A stretch of DNA of 24,645 bases from an uncultured Blautia sp. (GTDB lineage Bacteria; Bacillota; Clostridia; Lachnospirales; Lachnospiraceae), in contig CAMOXX010000014.1 of assembly GCA_946629475.1 (NCBI GenBank), positions 1 through 24,645 of the forward strand, read 5' to 3'. Made by a program: the position numbers and the translations under genes. Shown here piece by piece: positions 15,265-22,899 of this stretch (positions are counted from its first letter, which is position 1; each line of letters starts with the position of its first letter). The notes under the pieces are model-generated. The model saw nothing but the letters and a program-made list of their open reading frames with translations. It was not told the DNA's origin and made no database searches.

Positions 15265-16575
15265 TTATGCTTCTTCGCTGTCTGCGTTTTCGGTCTCGAC
15301 TGCAGACTCTGCGATCAGTGTAACAGCCTTCTGAACCGAAAGATCCTTCTTGATCTGCGCAAGCTCCTCTTCGCTCATCATATCCTTAAGGCTGTCAAGC
15401 TCAAGGTGATACTGCTCCGCCATCTTGCTGATTTCCGCGTTTACTTCGTCCTCATCCGGCTGGATATCCTCTGCCTCGGCAACTTTTTCAAGAACCAGAC
15501 GTGTCTGAATAGTCTTCAGTGCCTGCGGTTTGATATCCTCCAGCATACGGTCCATGCTCTGGCCGGTGAACTGGAAATACTGCTCCATCGTCAGTCCCTG
15601 AGACTGCATTCTGCGGGAGAAGTCATCCATCATGCTTCTTGCCTGTGTATCTACCATCGCATCCGGAATTTCCATCTCAGCGTTGGCGATCACTTTATCA
15701 ACAGCGGCATCCTCCTTCAGGCGGAGAGCTTCGTCCGATTTTTTCTTTTCAAGATCTTCCCTGATGCTTGCTTTATACTCATCCAGTGTTTCGAAATCAC
15801 TTACATCCTGGGCAAACTCATCATCCAGTTCCGGAAGCTCCTTCTTCTCAACCTTCTTGATATCACACTGGAAAACAGCCTCTTTCCCTGCAAGCTCCTT
15901 TGCCTGATACTCTTCCGGGAAAGTTACATTCACAACAACATGTTCACCGGCCTTTGCGTCAACCAGCTGCTCTTCGAATCCGGGGATAAACGAGCCTGAT
16001 CCAAGAACCAGCGGATGATTTTCAGCCTTGCCGCCGTCAAACGGAACATCGTCTACAAATCCCTCGAAATCGAGCGTCACAGTATCTCCGTTCTCTGCTC
16101 CGCGATCCTCAACGGACACCATCCGGCTATTCTTTTCCTGTTCTTTTTTCAGAGCTTCCATGACATCATCATCTGTCACAGTAAGATCGGAAACAGGAAC
16201 CTCAAGTCCTTTATACTGGCCAAGGGTTACTTCCGGCCTTACAGCTACTTCAGCTGTAAAGATAAAGGGCTTGCCCGGCTCAAGCTGGGTCACGTCGATT
16301 GTCGGCTGGGAAACGATCTGAAGACCGCTCTCAGAGGCTGCTTTGCGGTACTCTTCCGGGAGCAGCTCGTTCGCTGCATCCTCAAGAAATACTGCTGCGC
16401 CATACATTCTCTCGATCATTTTGCGGGGAGCTTTTCCTTTACGAAAGCCCGGAATGGAAATTCTCCCTTTTGCTTTCTGGTATACTCTGTTTATCGCTTT
16501 ATCGAGATCCTCAAATGACACCTCGACGGTAAGCTTTGCCATATTTTTTCCCAGATTTTCAACCTGTACGCTCAT
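15265..16575 (-). CDS. tig: Trigger factor, ribosome-associated chaperone and prolyl isomerase
   Basis: This 436-residue chaperone binds nascent chains at the ribosome exit tunnel. The N-terminal domain contains the ribosome-docking signature GFRKGKAPRK (about residues 43-52). The FKBP-type isomerase domain covers about 150-245, with GDTVTLDFEGFVDD and FIPGFEEQLVDAKAGE. The rest is the helical substrate-cradling domain, ending in an acidic tail. It is the first gene of the long chaperone and protease operon, with a strong AAGGAGG site 11 bp before the ATG and its own promoter. Confidence 0.96.
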   Translation of the reverse strand: MSVQVENLGKNMAKLTVEVSFEDLDKAINRVYQKAKGRISIPGFRKGKAPRKMIERMYGAAVFLEDAANELLPEEYRKAASESGLQIVSQPTIDVTQLEPGKPFIFTAEVAVRPEVTLGQYKGLEVPVSDLTVTDDDVMEALKKEQEKNSRMVSVEDRGAENGDTVTLDFEGFVDDVPFDGGKAENHPLVLGSGSFIPGFEEQLVDAKAGEHVVVNVTFPEEYQAKELAGKEAVFQCDIKKVEKKELPELDDEFAQDVSDFETLDEYKASIREDLEKKKSDEALRLKEDAAVDKVIANAEMEIPDAMVDTQARSMMDDFSRRMQSQGLTMEQYFQFTGQSMDRMLEDIKPQALKTIQTRLVLEKVAEAEDIQPDEDEVNAEISKMAEQYHLELDSLKDMMSEEELAQIKKDLSVQKAVTLIAESAVETENADSEEA

Positions 16576-16614
16576 TTTTTATGTTTCCTCCTTGAAATTC
16601 GCAATCATTGAAGT

Positions 16615-16643
16615 AGTATATCACACGAAAAACCAAAACGCAA
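16615..16643 (-). promoter_or_regulatory. Predicted promoter of the tig-clpP-clpX operon
   Basis: On the minus strand TTGCGT (16643-16638) and TATACT (16620-16615) are separated by 17 bp, placing a transcript start near 16608, about 33 bp before tig. The -35 box overlaps the end of the upstream terminator stem. No CIRCE or CtsR-type heptad repeat was seen. Confidence 0.55.
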
Positions 16644-16673
16644 TACCGCAAAGAAGTGGATTTTTGCGGTATT
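16642..16673 (-). terminator. Terminator of the DJ-1/PfpI gene
   Basis: AATACCGCAAA and TTTGCGGTATT form an 11-bp perfect stem. On the minus strand it is followed by GCGTTTTGGTTTTTC. It lies about 50 bp after the DJ-1 stop and separates that gene from tig. Confidence 0.75.
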
Positions 16674-16724
16674 CTTGTGATAAGTACTCAGCAGACAGCC
16701 CGGCAATCCGCCGTTTCCGGTTTC

Positions 16725-17279
16725 TCAGGCTACTACCTGTACCGCGATTTCTGCTGCTTTTTCTTCGGATATCAGCTGGCTGATCAAGGCCAGCGCAAAC
16801 TTAAGCGCCGTGCCCAGACCACGGCTCGTAGTGATATTCCCATCTACAACAACGCTGTCCTCCAAAGCTTCGCTGCAGTCGAGCTCGGAAAGCATCGACG
16901 GATAGCACGTTGCTTTTTTACCCTTCAGCATTCCAAGGGAAGAAAGGACCGTCGGTGCCGCACAGATCGCCGCAAGTTTCCCTTCATTATTATAATGGCC
17001 GCAGAGAATCTTTTTAAGAGGTTCACACTTCGCCAGGTTTTTCGTCCCAGGCATTCCTCCCGGAAGAACGATCATTTCGGCATCTGAAAAATCCATGTCT
17101 GCCATCACACTGTCTGCCATTACATTGATTCCATGAGAACCTGCGATCTCACGGTCCGCAGTGATTGATACTGTCGTGATGTTTATGCCGGCCCTCCGCA
17201 TCAGGTCAACAACCATCAGGCCCTCAATTTCCTCAAAGCCGTCAGCCAGAAACATATACACCTTTTTTGTTCCGTTCAT
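16725..17279 (-). CDS. DJ-1/PfpI family protein
   Basis: The 184-residue alpha/beta protein belongs to the DJ-1/ThiJ/PfpI superfamily of oxidative and carbonyl-stress proteins. The nucleophile is Cys106 in the elbow LAAICAAPTVL, with the partner Glu16 in GFEEIE, as in DJ-1 and YajL. The loop VLPGGMPGTKNL is characteristic. I chose the start at 17279, because the ATG seven codons earlier overlaps the GGAAGGAG ribosome binding site. It follows the small protein gene by 20 bp and has its own terminator. Deglycase or redox-sensing functions have been proposed for the family; its role here is not determined. Confidence 0.92.
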   Translation of the reverse strand: MNGTKKVYMFLADGFEEIEGLMVVDLMRRAGINITTVSITADREIAGSHGINVMADSVMADMDFSDAEMIVLPGGMPGTKNLAKCEPLKKILCGHYNNEGKLAAICAAPTVLSSLGMLKGKKATCYPSMLSELDCSEALEDSVVVDGNITTSRGLGTALKFALALISQLISEEKAAEIAVQVVA

Positions 17280-17299
17280 TCTGATTTCTCCTTCCATTT

Positions 17300-17518
17300 T
17301 CAGTATATTTTTTCGATGTTCCGTTCTTCTGTCAGTGCGCAGAACTGTTCCAGATCATCCTGGTTACGTACCAGCATAATCTCCCGGAATTCCCCTGTCG
17401 TCCTGTTTCGAAGACCTCCCACCTGTTCCCCGTTGCAGATACTGCACTTCAATACCGGCTGCCATAAAGCCTTATCATAGGAAATCCGTTCTGTATTTTT
17501 CTTTTTTCTTCCAAACAT
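17300..17518 (-). CDS. Small soluble protein of unknown function (72 residues)
   Basis: The basic start MFGRKKKNTERISYDK is followed by a compact domain with two cysteines in LKCSICNGEQVGGLRN and then TTGEFREIMLVRNQDDLEQF. Short proteins of this pattern with a conserved C-T/N-GEQ motif are common in Lachnospiraceae, and I know of no established function. The two cysteines are spaced CxxC, which could bind metal or act in redox chemistry. It is 20 bp upstream of the DJ-1-type gene, so the two are likely co-transcribed. The ribosome binding site is weak. Confidence 0.7.
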   Translation of the reverse strand: MFGRKKKNTERISYDKALWQPVLKCSICNGEQVGGLRNRTTGEFREIMLVRNQDDLEQFCALTEERNIEKIY

Positions 17519-17546
17519 ATCTCACAACCCATTTTTTAAAAAAGAC

Positions 17547-17575
17547 TTGATTTTTTATATTCCCTGTGCTATTAT
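17547..17575 (+). promoter_or_regulatory. Promoter of tRNA-Gly
   Basis: TTGATT (17547-17552) and TATTAT (17570-17575) are separated by 17 bp, ending 10 bp before the mature 5' end. A TATAAT at 17573-17578 overlaps but would need a 20-bp spacer. Confidence 0.6.
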
Positions 17576-17585
17576 AATCAGGCAT

Positions 17586-17656
<71 letters not shown>

Positions 17657-17663
17657 TCTTTTA

Positions 17664-17689
17664 AAGGCTCCTTTCTGAGGAGCCTTTTT
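17664..17689 (+). terminator. Terminator of tRNA-Gly
   Basis: AAGGCTCC pairs with GGAGCCTT around TTTCTGA, followed by a T-run. On the minus strand the same stem, lying just after the malQ stop, is followed by TTTAAAAG, so it may also end malQ transcription weakly. Confidence 0.85.
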
Positions 17690-17700
17690 CATTTCTGCAG

Positions 17701-19209
17701 TCAAGGCCTCTTTCTTCCGTAAATTGAAGCCAGTAAACGCATTTTCTCCGCCAGGTCAGGGGTCGTCTGCCCTTCCTTCAGTCTCCATTTCCAGTTTTTT
17801 CCCGAGGTGGAAGGAGTATTGATCCGCGCGCCGTTGTCGAGCCCCAGATAATCCTGAACAGGGATGATGCAGAGCTTTGCCACGCTCATAAGAGCAAGGC
17901 ATACCATATTTGCGCAAAGCTCATCGTCCGGCGCTTCTTCCCGGTTCAGATAACGCCGCACCTTATCTTTTTCTTCCTCCGGGAGTCCCTTCAGCCATCC
18001 TGTCAGCGTTTCGTTATCATGTGTCCCTGTATAAACCACACAGTTCCGTTCATAATTATGCGGAAGATAATCGGCCGCGTCGCCCGTATCCCGGGAATCA
18101 AACGCGAACTCCAGCACCTTCATATTCGGAAATCCGCTGTCGCGCACCAGCTGCCTGACGGATTCTGTCACATACCCAAGATCCTCAGCGATGATTTCTT
18201 TCTCTCCAAGCTGCTGTGAAATTGTCCGGAACAGATCCATCCCCGGTCCTTTTTCCCACCAGCCATTCGCCGCTGTTTTATCGCCAAACGGAATCACATA
18301 ATACTCATCGAATCCGCGGAAGTGGTCAATCCTGAGAACATCATAAATCTTAAAACAGTGCTGCATTCTTTTCAGCCACCATGAAAAGCCGGACTGCCTG
18401 TGAACTTCCCAGTTGTACAGAGGATTGCCCCAGATCTGCCCGTCCTTTGCAAATCCATCCGGCGGACATCCTGCGACCTGGACCGGCCTGTTGTTTTCGT
18501 CCAGACGAAACAGCCAGGGACTGGCCCATGTGTCTGCGCTGTCCATCGCCACATAAATCGGGATGTCTCCGATGATCCTTATACCAACCCCGTTCGCATA
18601 TTGTTTCAGTTTTTTCCATTGCTGATAAAACTTGAACTGCATATACTCCTGGAATTCAATGTCGAAATACAGCTCTCTTCTGTAATAATCCAGTGCGTTC
18701 TGCCATCTTTTTCGGATATCCTCCGCCCATTCCGTCCAAGGCGCACCGCCAAATCTGCCTTTGACAGCCATGAAAAGGGCATAATCCTTCAGCCAGAAGC
18801 CTTCCTTCTCCAGAAAGTGCTGAAAATCCTGGTTTTTGCTGATATCGCTCCGTTCATATGCTTTCCGAAGAAGCCCGAATCTTCCCTCGTAAAGCTTTGC
18901 GTAATCTATCCTTGACGGATCATTTCCAAAGCTTACGGATCGGCACTCCCTGCGAGTAAGAACGCCCTCCTCGATCAAATCCTCAAGGCTGATAAAATAT
19001 GGGTTTCCGGCAAATGTCGAAAAAGACTGATAGGGCGAGTCTCCATAGCCGGTAGGACCCAGCGGCAGAATCTGCCAGCAGTTCTGCCCGGCCTCTGCCA
19101 GAAATTCCACGAATTCGTAGGCGCTCCTGTCAAAACATCCGATCCCATAGCGGGATGGCAGACTGCTGACAGGAAGGAGGACGCCGCATTCCCGTGCATC
19201 CGTTTTCAT
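17701..19209 (-). CDS. malQ: 4-alpha-glucanotransferase (amylomaltase)
   Basis: This 502-residue GH77 enzyme transfers alpha-1,4-glucan segments and disproportionates maltodextrins in the cytoplasm. The opening PVSSLPSRYGIGCFD is typical. The nucleophile Asp lies in VLRIDHFRGFDEYY, the acid/base Glu in EIIAEDLGYV, and the third carboxylate in YTGTHDNETLTGW. A good AAAGGAGAG site precedes the ATG. It is transcribed alone on the minus strand. A 164-bp repeat element is inserted 41 bp upstream of its start, so its mRNA may carry a long structured leader. Confidence 0.96.
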   Translation of the reverse strand: MKTDARECGVLLPVSSLPSRYGIGCFDRSAYEFVEFLAEAGQNCWQILPLGPTGYGDSPYQSFSTFAGNPYFISLEDLIEEGVLTRRECRSVSFGNDPSRIDYAKLYEGRFGLLRKAYERSDISKNQDFQHFLEKEGFWLKDYALFMAVKGRFGGAPWTEWAEDIRKRWQNALDYYRRELYFDIEFQEYMQFKFYQQWKKLKQYANGVGIRIIGDIPIYVAMDSADTWASPWLFRLDENNRPVQVAGCPPDGFAKDGQIWGNPLYNWEVHRQSGFSWWLKRMQHCFKIYDVLRIDHFRGFDEYYVIPFGDKTAANGWWEKGPGMDLFRTISQQLGEKEIIAEDLGYVTESVRQLVRDSGFPNMKVLEFAFDSRDTGDAADYLPHNYERNCVVYTGTHDNETLTGWLKGLPEEEKDKVRRYLNREEAPDDELCANMVCLALMSVAKLCIIPVQDYLGLDNGARINTPSTSGKNWKWRLKEGQTTPDLAEKMRLLASIYGRKRP

Positions 19210-19242
19210 CTATATCTCTCCTTTACAGCGGTAAATAAACAA

Positions 19243-19250
19243 TTTAATTG
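19243..19250. repeat. Left copy of the 8-bp target duplication (TTTAATTG)
   Basis: TTTAATTG directly abuts the left end of the 164-bp element and is identical to the copy at 19415-19422. Confidence 0.8.
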
Positions 19251-19414
19251 GTAACTGTTCAGCACCCCATGGACATGATCGGAATTTTGAATGAAATGCC
19301 TGCATTTCAGGCAAATTTCGATCAATGTCCATGGGGCGGGCAAGACGCGAAGCGTCTCTGACCGCCCACATGAGGAATGCAAAGCATTCCGAATGATGGG
19401 TGCTGAACAATTAC
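19251..19414. mobile_element. 164-bp MITE with multi-hairpin structure, IS66-like ends
   Basis: The ends GTAACTGTTCAGCACCC (19251-19267) and GGGTGCTGAACAATTAC (19398-19414) are inverted repeats with one mismatch in 17. Perfect TTTAATTG copies flank the element. Inside are three hairpins: CCCCATGGACAT with ATGTCCATGGGG (19265-19336, with a further inner stem GCCTG/CAGGC), GGGCGG plus AGACGC with GCGTCT plus CCGCCC (19334-19367), and GGAATGC with GCATTCC (19374-19390). No coding capacity is convincing. Ends starting GTAA with an 8-bp duplication are known features of the IS66 family, so such a transposase probably moved it in trans. Similar structured repeats are, as I recall, scattered in Lachnospiraceae genomes. 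Confidence 0.85.
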
Positions 19415-19422
19415 TTTAATTG
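19415..19422. repeat. Right copy of the 8-bp target duplication (TTTAATTG)
   Basis: This copy matches the one at 19243-19250 exactly. It overlaps the predicted -10 box of the malQ promoter. Confidence 0.8.
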
Positions 19423-19447
19423 TAGCATAATTGTCCGTTGTCCACAA
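19419..19447 (-). promoter_or_regulatory. Possible malQ promoter upstream of the MITE
   Basis: On the minus strand TTGTGG (19447-19442) and TACAAT (19424-19419) are spaced by 17 bp. The start would fall near 19412, right at the edge of the inserted element. The -35 box is a weak match, so this is tentative. Confidence 0.35.
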
Positions 19448-19469
19448 TGACGAATTCAACCCCGCATTC

Positions 19470-19498
19470 TTTACAAAAAAAAACATCTATGCTATGAT
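19470..19498 (+). promoter_or_regulatory. Promoter of the uppP-glpK unit
   Basis: TTTACA (19470-19475) and TATGAT (19493-19498) are separated by a 17-bp spacer that begins with an A-tract. The start would be near 19505, about 30 bp before uppP. It diverges from the possible malQ promoter. Confidence 0.65.
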
Positions 19499-19535
19499 GC
19501 AGATTAGAATAATCACATGTTTATGGAGAGCAGCT

Positions 19536-20441
19536 ATGAGTATTATAGATTTGCTGAAAGTAATCTTTCTTGGTATTGTTGAAGGTATTACCGAATGGCT
19601 TCCTGTCAGCAGTACCGGACATATGATCCTTGTAAATGAGTTTATCAGGCTGAATGTCTCACCGGAATTCATGGAGGTATTCCTTGTTGTCATCCAGCTT
19701 GGAGCCATCATGGCCGTCGTCGTCCTGTTCTGGAATAAGCTCTGGCCGTTTTGCATCAACAAGGAGCTTTCCCCCGGGAAAAAGCGGGCAATACAATCAA
19801 AACCCGCATTATTGAGGCCGTTTCTTACATTTATTGAGCGTTTCTGTCATAAAGGAAAATGGATGCTCTGGTTCAAGATTATCCTGGCCTGCATCCCCAC
19901 AATCTTAATTGCGATCCCTTTTGATGACTATATTGATGAACATCTGAACAATTATATTGTTCTTTCGATTGCGCTGATCTTTTATGGTATCCTGTTCATA
20001 GTTGTCGAAAATTACAACAGGAATCGTGTTCCCACGACCCGAAGTCTGAAAACACTTTCCTTCCGGACGGCTTTCATAATCGGCCTGTTTCAGGTGCTCG
20101 CCGTGATACCGGGTACCTCCCGCTCCGGAGCAACTATCCTCGGGGCGATGCTGATCGGTGTAAAGCGGACAGTCGCAGTGGAATTCACTTTCTTCCTGGC
20201 AATTCCTGTCATGATGGGCGCAAGCCTGCTCAAACTGTTAAAATTCGGATTTTCCTTCACAGCGGCGGAGGCTGTGTATCTGGGTTGCGGCTGCATCACC
20301 GCGTTTGCTGTTTCCCTTTTTGCAATCAGGGCTCTGCTGAAATACATCCGGAATCATGACTTCAAAGTATTCGGATGGTACCGGATCGTACTCGGAACTG
20401 TTGTACTGGTCTATTTTGTATTGAAAAACGGAGGTTTCTAA
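19536..20441 (+). CDS. uppP: Undecaprenyl-diphosphatase UppP (BacA type)
   Basis: This 301-residue membrane enzyme dephosphorylates undecaprenyl diphosphate to recycle the lipid carrier of peptidoglycan synthesis; the family confers bacitracin tolerance. Both active-site motifs are visible: EGITEWLPVSSTGHM near residue 16, and PGTSRSGAT near residue 190. Several membrane segments follow, ending FGWYRIVLGTVVLVYFVL. I placed the start at MSIIDLLK, with a GGAG site upstream; an earlier in-frame ATG at 19431 lies upstream of the promoter. Its stop overlaps the glpK start by one base, so the two are translationally coupled. Confidence 0.95.
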   Translation: MSIIDLLKVIFLGIVEGITEWLPVSSTGHMILVNEFIRLNVSPEFMEVFLVVIQLGAIMAVVVLFWNKLWPFCINKELSPGKKRAIQSKPALLRPFLTFIERFCHKGKWMLWFKIILACIPTILIAIPFDDYIDEHLNNYIVLSIALIFYGILFIVVENYNRNRVPTTRSLKTLSFRTAFIIGLFQVLAVIPGTSRSGATILGAMLIGVKRTVAVEFTFFLAIPVMMGASLLKLLKFGFSFTAAEAVYLGCGCITAFAVSLFAIRALLKYIRNHDFKVFGWYRIVLGTVVLVYFVLKNGGF

Positions 20442-21934
20442 TGGGAAAATTTGTGATGGCTCTGGATCAGGGCACAACAAGCTCAAGATGTATCCTGTTT
20501 GACAAATCCGGCAATATCTGCAGCCTGGCAAAAAAGGAGTTTACTCAGCATTACCCCCGTCCCGGCTGGGTGGAGCATGATCCCCTGGAAATCTGGTCTT
20601 CCCAGATGGCCGTTGCGGTGGAAGCGATGAGTTCGATCGGAGCGGATGCTGAGGATATCGATTCAATCGGAATCACCAATCAGCGTGAGACCACTATCGT
20701 CTGGAACAAGGAAACCGGTCAGCCGGTTTATCCGGCTATAGTATGGCAGTGCCGAAGGACGGCAGATATGATCGACCGGCTGAATGCAGACGGCCTCGGA
20801 GATGCTGTCAGGCGAAAAACAGGACTGATTCCGGATGCCTATTTCTCCGGCACCAAAATCCGCTGGATACTGGATAATGTGCCCGGTGCACAGGAGGATG
20901 CGGAACAGGGCAGGCTGCTCTTCGGTACTGTAGAAACCTGGCTGATCTGGAAACTGACAAAAGGGGAAGCCCATGTTACGGACTACACAAATGCTTCCCG
21001 TACCATGCTTTTTGATATTTACAGACGGGAATGGGATGATGAAATCCTTTCCTATCTCAACATTCCAAAATGTATGCTTCCGGAGGTGAAGCCCAGCAGC
21101 TGCATTTACGGGTACTCCAGCGAACAGCTGATCGGCGCCAGAATTCCTATTTCAGGAGCCGCCGGCGACCAGCAGGCCGCACTCTTCGGCCAGTGCTGCT
21201 TTCACCCGGGAGACATCAAAAACACATATGGCACAGGCTGTTTTCTCCTGATGCACACCGGAAACAAACCGGTTCATTCCGATCAGGGACTTCTGACTAC
21301 CATCGCAGTAAACCCCGATGGCTCACCCGGATATGCCCTGGAAGGCAGCGTATTTATTGCCGGCGCTGCTATACAGTGGCTCCGCGACGAAATGCAGCTG
21401 ATCGAAGACGCCGCTGCTTCTGAAGCCTGCTGCCTGTCCGTTCCGGATACCAATGGCGTTTATGTTGTTCCCGCATTTACCGGTCTGGGAGCTCCCTATT
21501 GGGATTCTTATGCCAGAGGAGCTGTCTTCGGGCTTACCAGAGGCGCAAAAAAAGCACATTTTGTTCGTGCAACAGTTGAATCTTTGGCTTTTCAGGTGTA
21601 TGATGTGATAAGTGCCATGCAGAAGGATTCCGGTGCCAGCCTCCACAGGCTCCGTGTCGATGGCGGAGCAAGCGCCAATGATTTCCTGATGCAGTTTCAG
21701 GCAGATATACTTGACGGCAGCGTAATCAGACCCAGCTGTATCGAAACGACGGCTCTCGGAGCGGCATATCTTGCGGGTCTTGCAACCGGCTTCTGGAAAA
21801 ACGCCGACGAGATAGAAAAAAACTGGAAAGCAGAAAAAACATTCAGTCCTTCGATCGGGACCGACAGACGGGAGACCCTCCTGAGAGGATGGCACAAGGC
21901 AGTACAGAGAACCCTCGAATGGGAGAAGGATTAA
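20441..21934 (+). CDS. glpK: Glycerol kinase
   Basis: The 497-residue FGGY-family kinase converts glycerol and ATP to glycerol-3-phosphate, which feeds lipid synthesis or glycolysis. The N-terminal ATP-site motif is MALDQGTTSSRCILFD. Glycerol-contacting residues lie in TNQRETTIVW and DYTNASRTMLFDI. The C-terminal FGGY signatures include GLGAPYWD and LRVDGGASANDFLMQFQAD. Length is normal. The start is the ATG overlapping the uppP stop, with a GGAGG site inside the end of uppP. No glpF or glpD gene is adjacent, so its link to uppP is probably lipid-carrier and envelope supply rather than a glycerol catabolic operon; that is inference. Confidence 0.96.
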   Translation: MGKFVMALDQGTTSSRCILFDKSGNICSLAKKEFTQHYPRPGWVEHDPLEIWSSQMAVAVEAMSSIGADAEDIDSIGITNQRETTIVWNKETGQPVYPAIVWQCRRTADMIDRLNADGLGDAVRRKTGLIPDAYFSGTKIRWILDNVPGAQEDAEQGRLLFGTVETWLIWKLTKGEAHVTDYTNASRTMLFDIYRREWDDEILSYLNIPKCMLPEVKPSSCIYGYSSEQLIGARIPISGAAGDQQAALFGQCCFHPGDIKNTYGTGCFLLMHTGNKPVHSDQGLLTTIAVNPDGSPGYALEGSVFIAGAAIQWLRDEMQLIEDAAASEACCLSVPDTNGVYVVPAFTGLGAPYWDSYARGAVFGLTRGAKKAHFVRATVESLAFQVYDVISAMQKDSGASLHRLRVDGGASANDFLMQFQADILDGSVIRPSCIETTALGAAYLAGLATGFWKNADEIEKNWKAEKTFSPSIGTDRRETLLRGWHKAVQRTLEWEKD

Positions 21935-21947
21935 AGGAGCAATCAAA

Positions 21948-22841
21948 ATGAGAAATAAAACAAGGTATTTTGCTGTCCTGCTGACAGCGCTTACCGCGTG
22001 TCTTGCAACAGGCTGTTCAGGAAGCATTAAAGATAAACTGGTTTCAACCATCGGCGGTGATCAGCCTGCAGAGACTACCCCCGCACCGACACCAACCCCA
22101 GCGCCGACCCCCACACCGGTTCCGGCCACTCCTACCCCAGTACCTACATCCACACCGGCTCCGCGCATTATCGGCACAAAAACACCGCAGTCAAACTATG
22201 TATATATCACCAACAATCTCAATGAGGCGCTTCGCGAAATATACCTGAGAGGTTCCGGTGAAGAAGACTGGGGCAAAAACATGATTCCGGTGGAATCCAC
22301 TGTTAAGATTTCCGAAAAAGTTCAGATGTGCTATACACCGAGCACCGCTTCCGCCGGCCTGTATGATATCAAGCTTGTGGATAAAAAGGGTAATTCCTAC
22401 GCGATTTATGAGGTAAACCTGAGTGATTTTGAGGAAGGGACCGTAGGGCTGGAGGACAATATCGCATTTCTGAGTTATATCAGTCTCACGACAGGCGATG
22501 AAGTCAGAGCTGAATACAGTGAAACCCTTGCTCAGAACTATGATAACGGTGCAGGCTCCCAGAGCAGCCATGAGGGCGATTACGATTACGGTTATTACGA
22601 CGACTACGGCAACTGGATAGAGTATGATTACAGCAGCTCCTCTTCAGGCAGTACAGTCGGGGATTCGAGCTATGGATACTATGACGATTACGGTAACTGG
22701 ATCAGCTATTCTGATTATTCCGAGGATTACAGTTCCTATGACAGTTCCTACGACAGTTCCTATGACAGCGTCTATAACGGCATGGGTACCGGTGTTGCGC
22801 TCGGTGGGTATGACGAATATGGCAACTGGGTCGACTACTAA
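21948..22841 (+). CDS. Lipoprotein with Pro/Thr spacer and Tyr-rich YGNW repeats
   Basis: The 297-residue protein begins with a signal peptide and lipobox LATGC, with Cys23 as lipidation site. A wall-spanning-type spacer rich in Pro and Thr (about 41-74) follows. A beta-rich domain (about 78-190) contains YVYITNNLNEALREIYLRGS and YDIKLVDKKGNSYAIYEV. The C-terminal third is Tyr/Asp/Ser-rich, with three copies of YD(D/E)YGNW(I/V)xxY and a run of DSSY units. The middle domain resembles small beta-sandwich domains that report a salt-bridged backbone; I cannot name it. It starts 13 bp after glpK with an AAAGGAG site and ends in a strong terminator. Anchored outside the membrane, it may bind wall polymer or glycans. 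Confidence 0.85.
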   Translation: MRNKTRYFAVLLTALTACLATGCSGSIKDKLVSTIGGDQPAETTPAPTPTPAPTPTPVPATPTPVPTSTPAPRIIGTKTPQSNYVYITNNLNEALREIYLRGSGEEDWGKNMIPVESTVKISEKVQMCYTPSTASAGLYDIKLVDKKGNSYAIYEVNLSDFEEGTVGLEDNIAFLSYISLTTGDEVRAEYSETLAQNYDNGAGSQSSHEGDYDYGYYDDYGNWIEYDYSSSSSGSTVGDSSYGYYDDYGNWISYSDYSEDYSSYDSSYDSSYDSVYNGMGTGVALGGYDEYGNWVDY

Positions 22842-22861
22842 AAAAACAGCATAACTTTGCA

Positions 22862-22899
22862 GAAGACCGGCTCCTTTTTCAGGAACCGGTCTTCTTTTT
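22862..22899 (+). terminator. Strong terminator of the uppP-glpK-lipoprotein unit
   Basis: GAAGACCGG pairs with CCGGTCTTC around a loop containing CTCC and GGAA, followed by TTTTT on the plus strand. The stop codon of the convergent regulator gene lies in the loop. The minus strand has no T-run after the stem. Confidence 0.9.

Noticed and set aside
15265..16575. Several long plus-strand ORFs opposite tig, clpX, lon and clpP
   Set aside because: They are shadows of genes with clear family motifs on the minus strand and show no motifs or start sites of their own.
16576..16680. Riboswitch or T-box in the tig leader
   Set aside because: The only structure is a simple hairpin that fits a terminator of the preceding gene. 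No aptamer-like or T-box motif is seen.
19210..19410. 66-codon minus-strand ORF inside the repeat element
   Set aside because: It is made almost wholly of the hairpin arms of the MITE, has no ribosome binding site and no domain. It is a chance frame through palindromic DNA.
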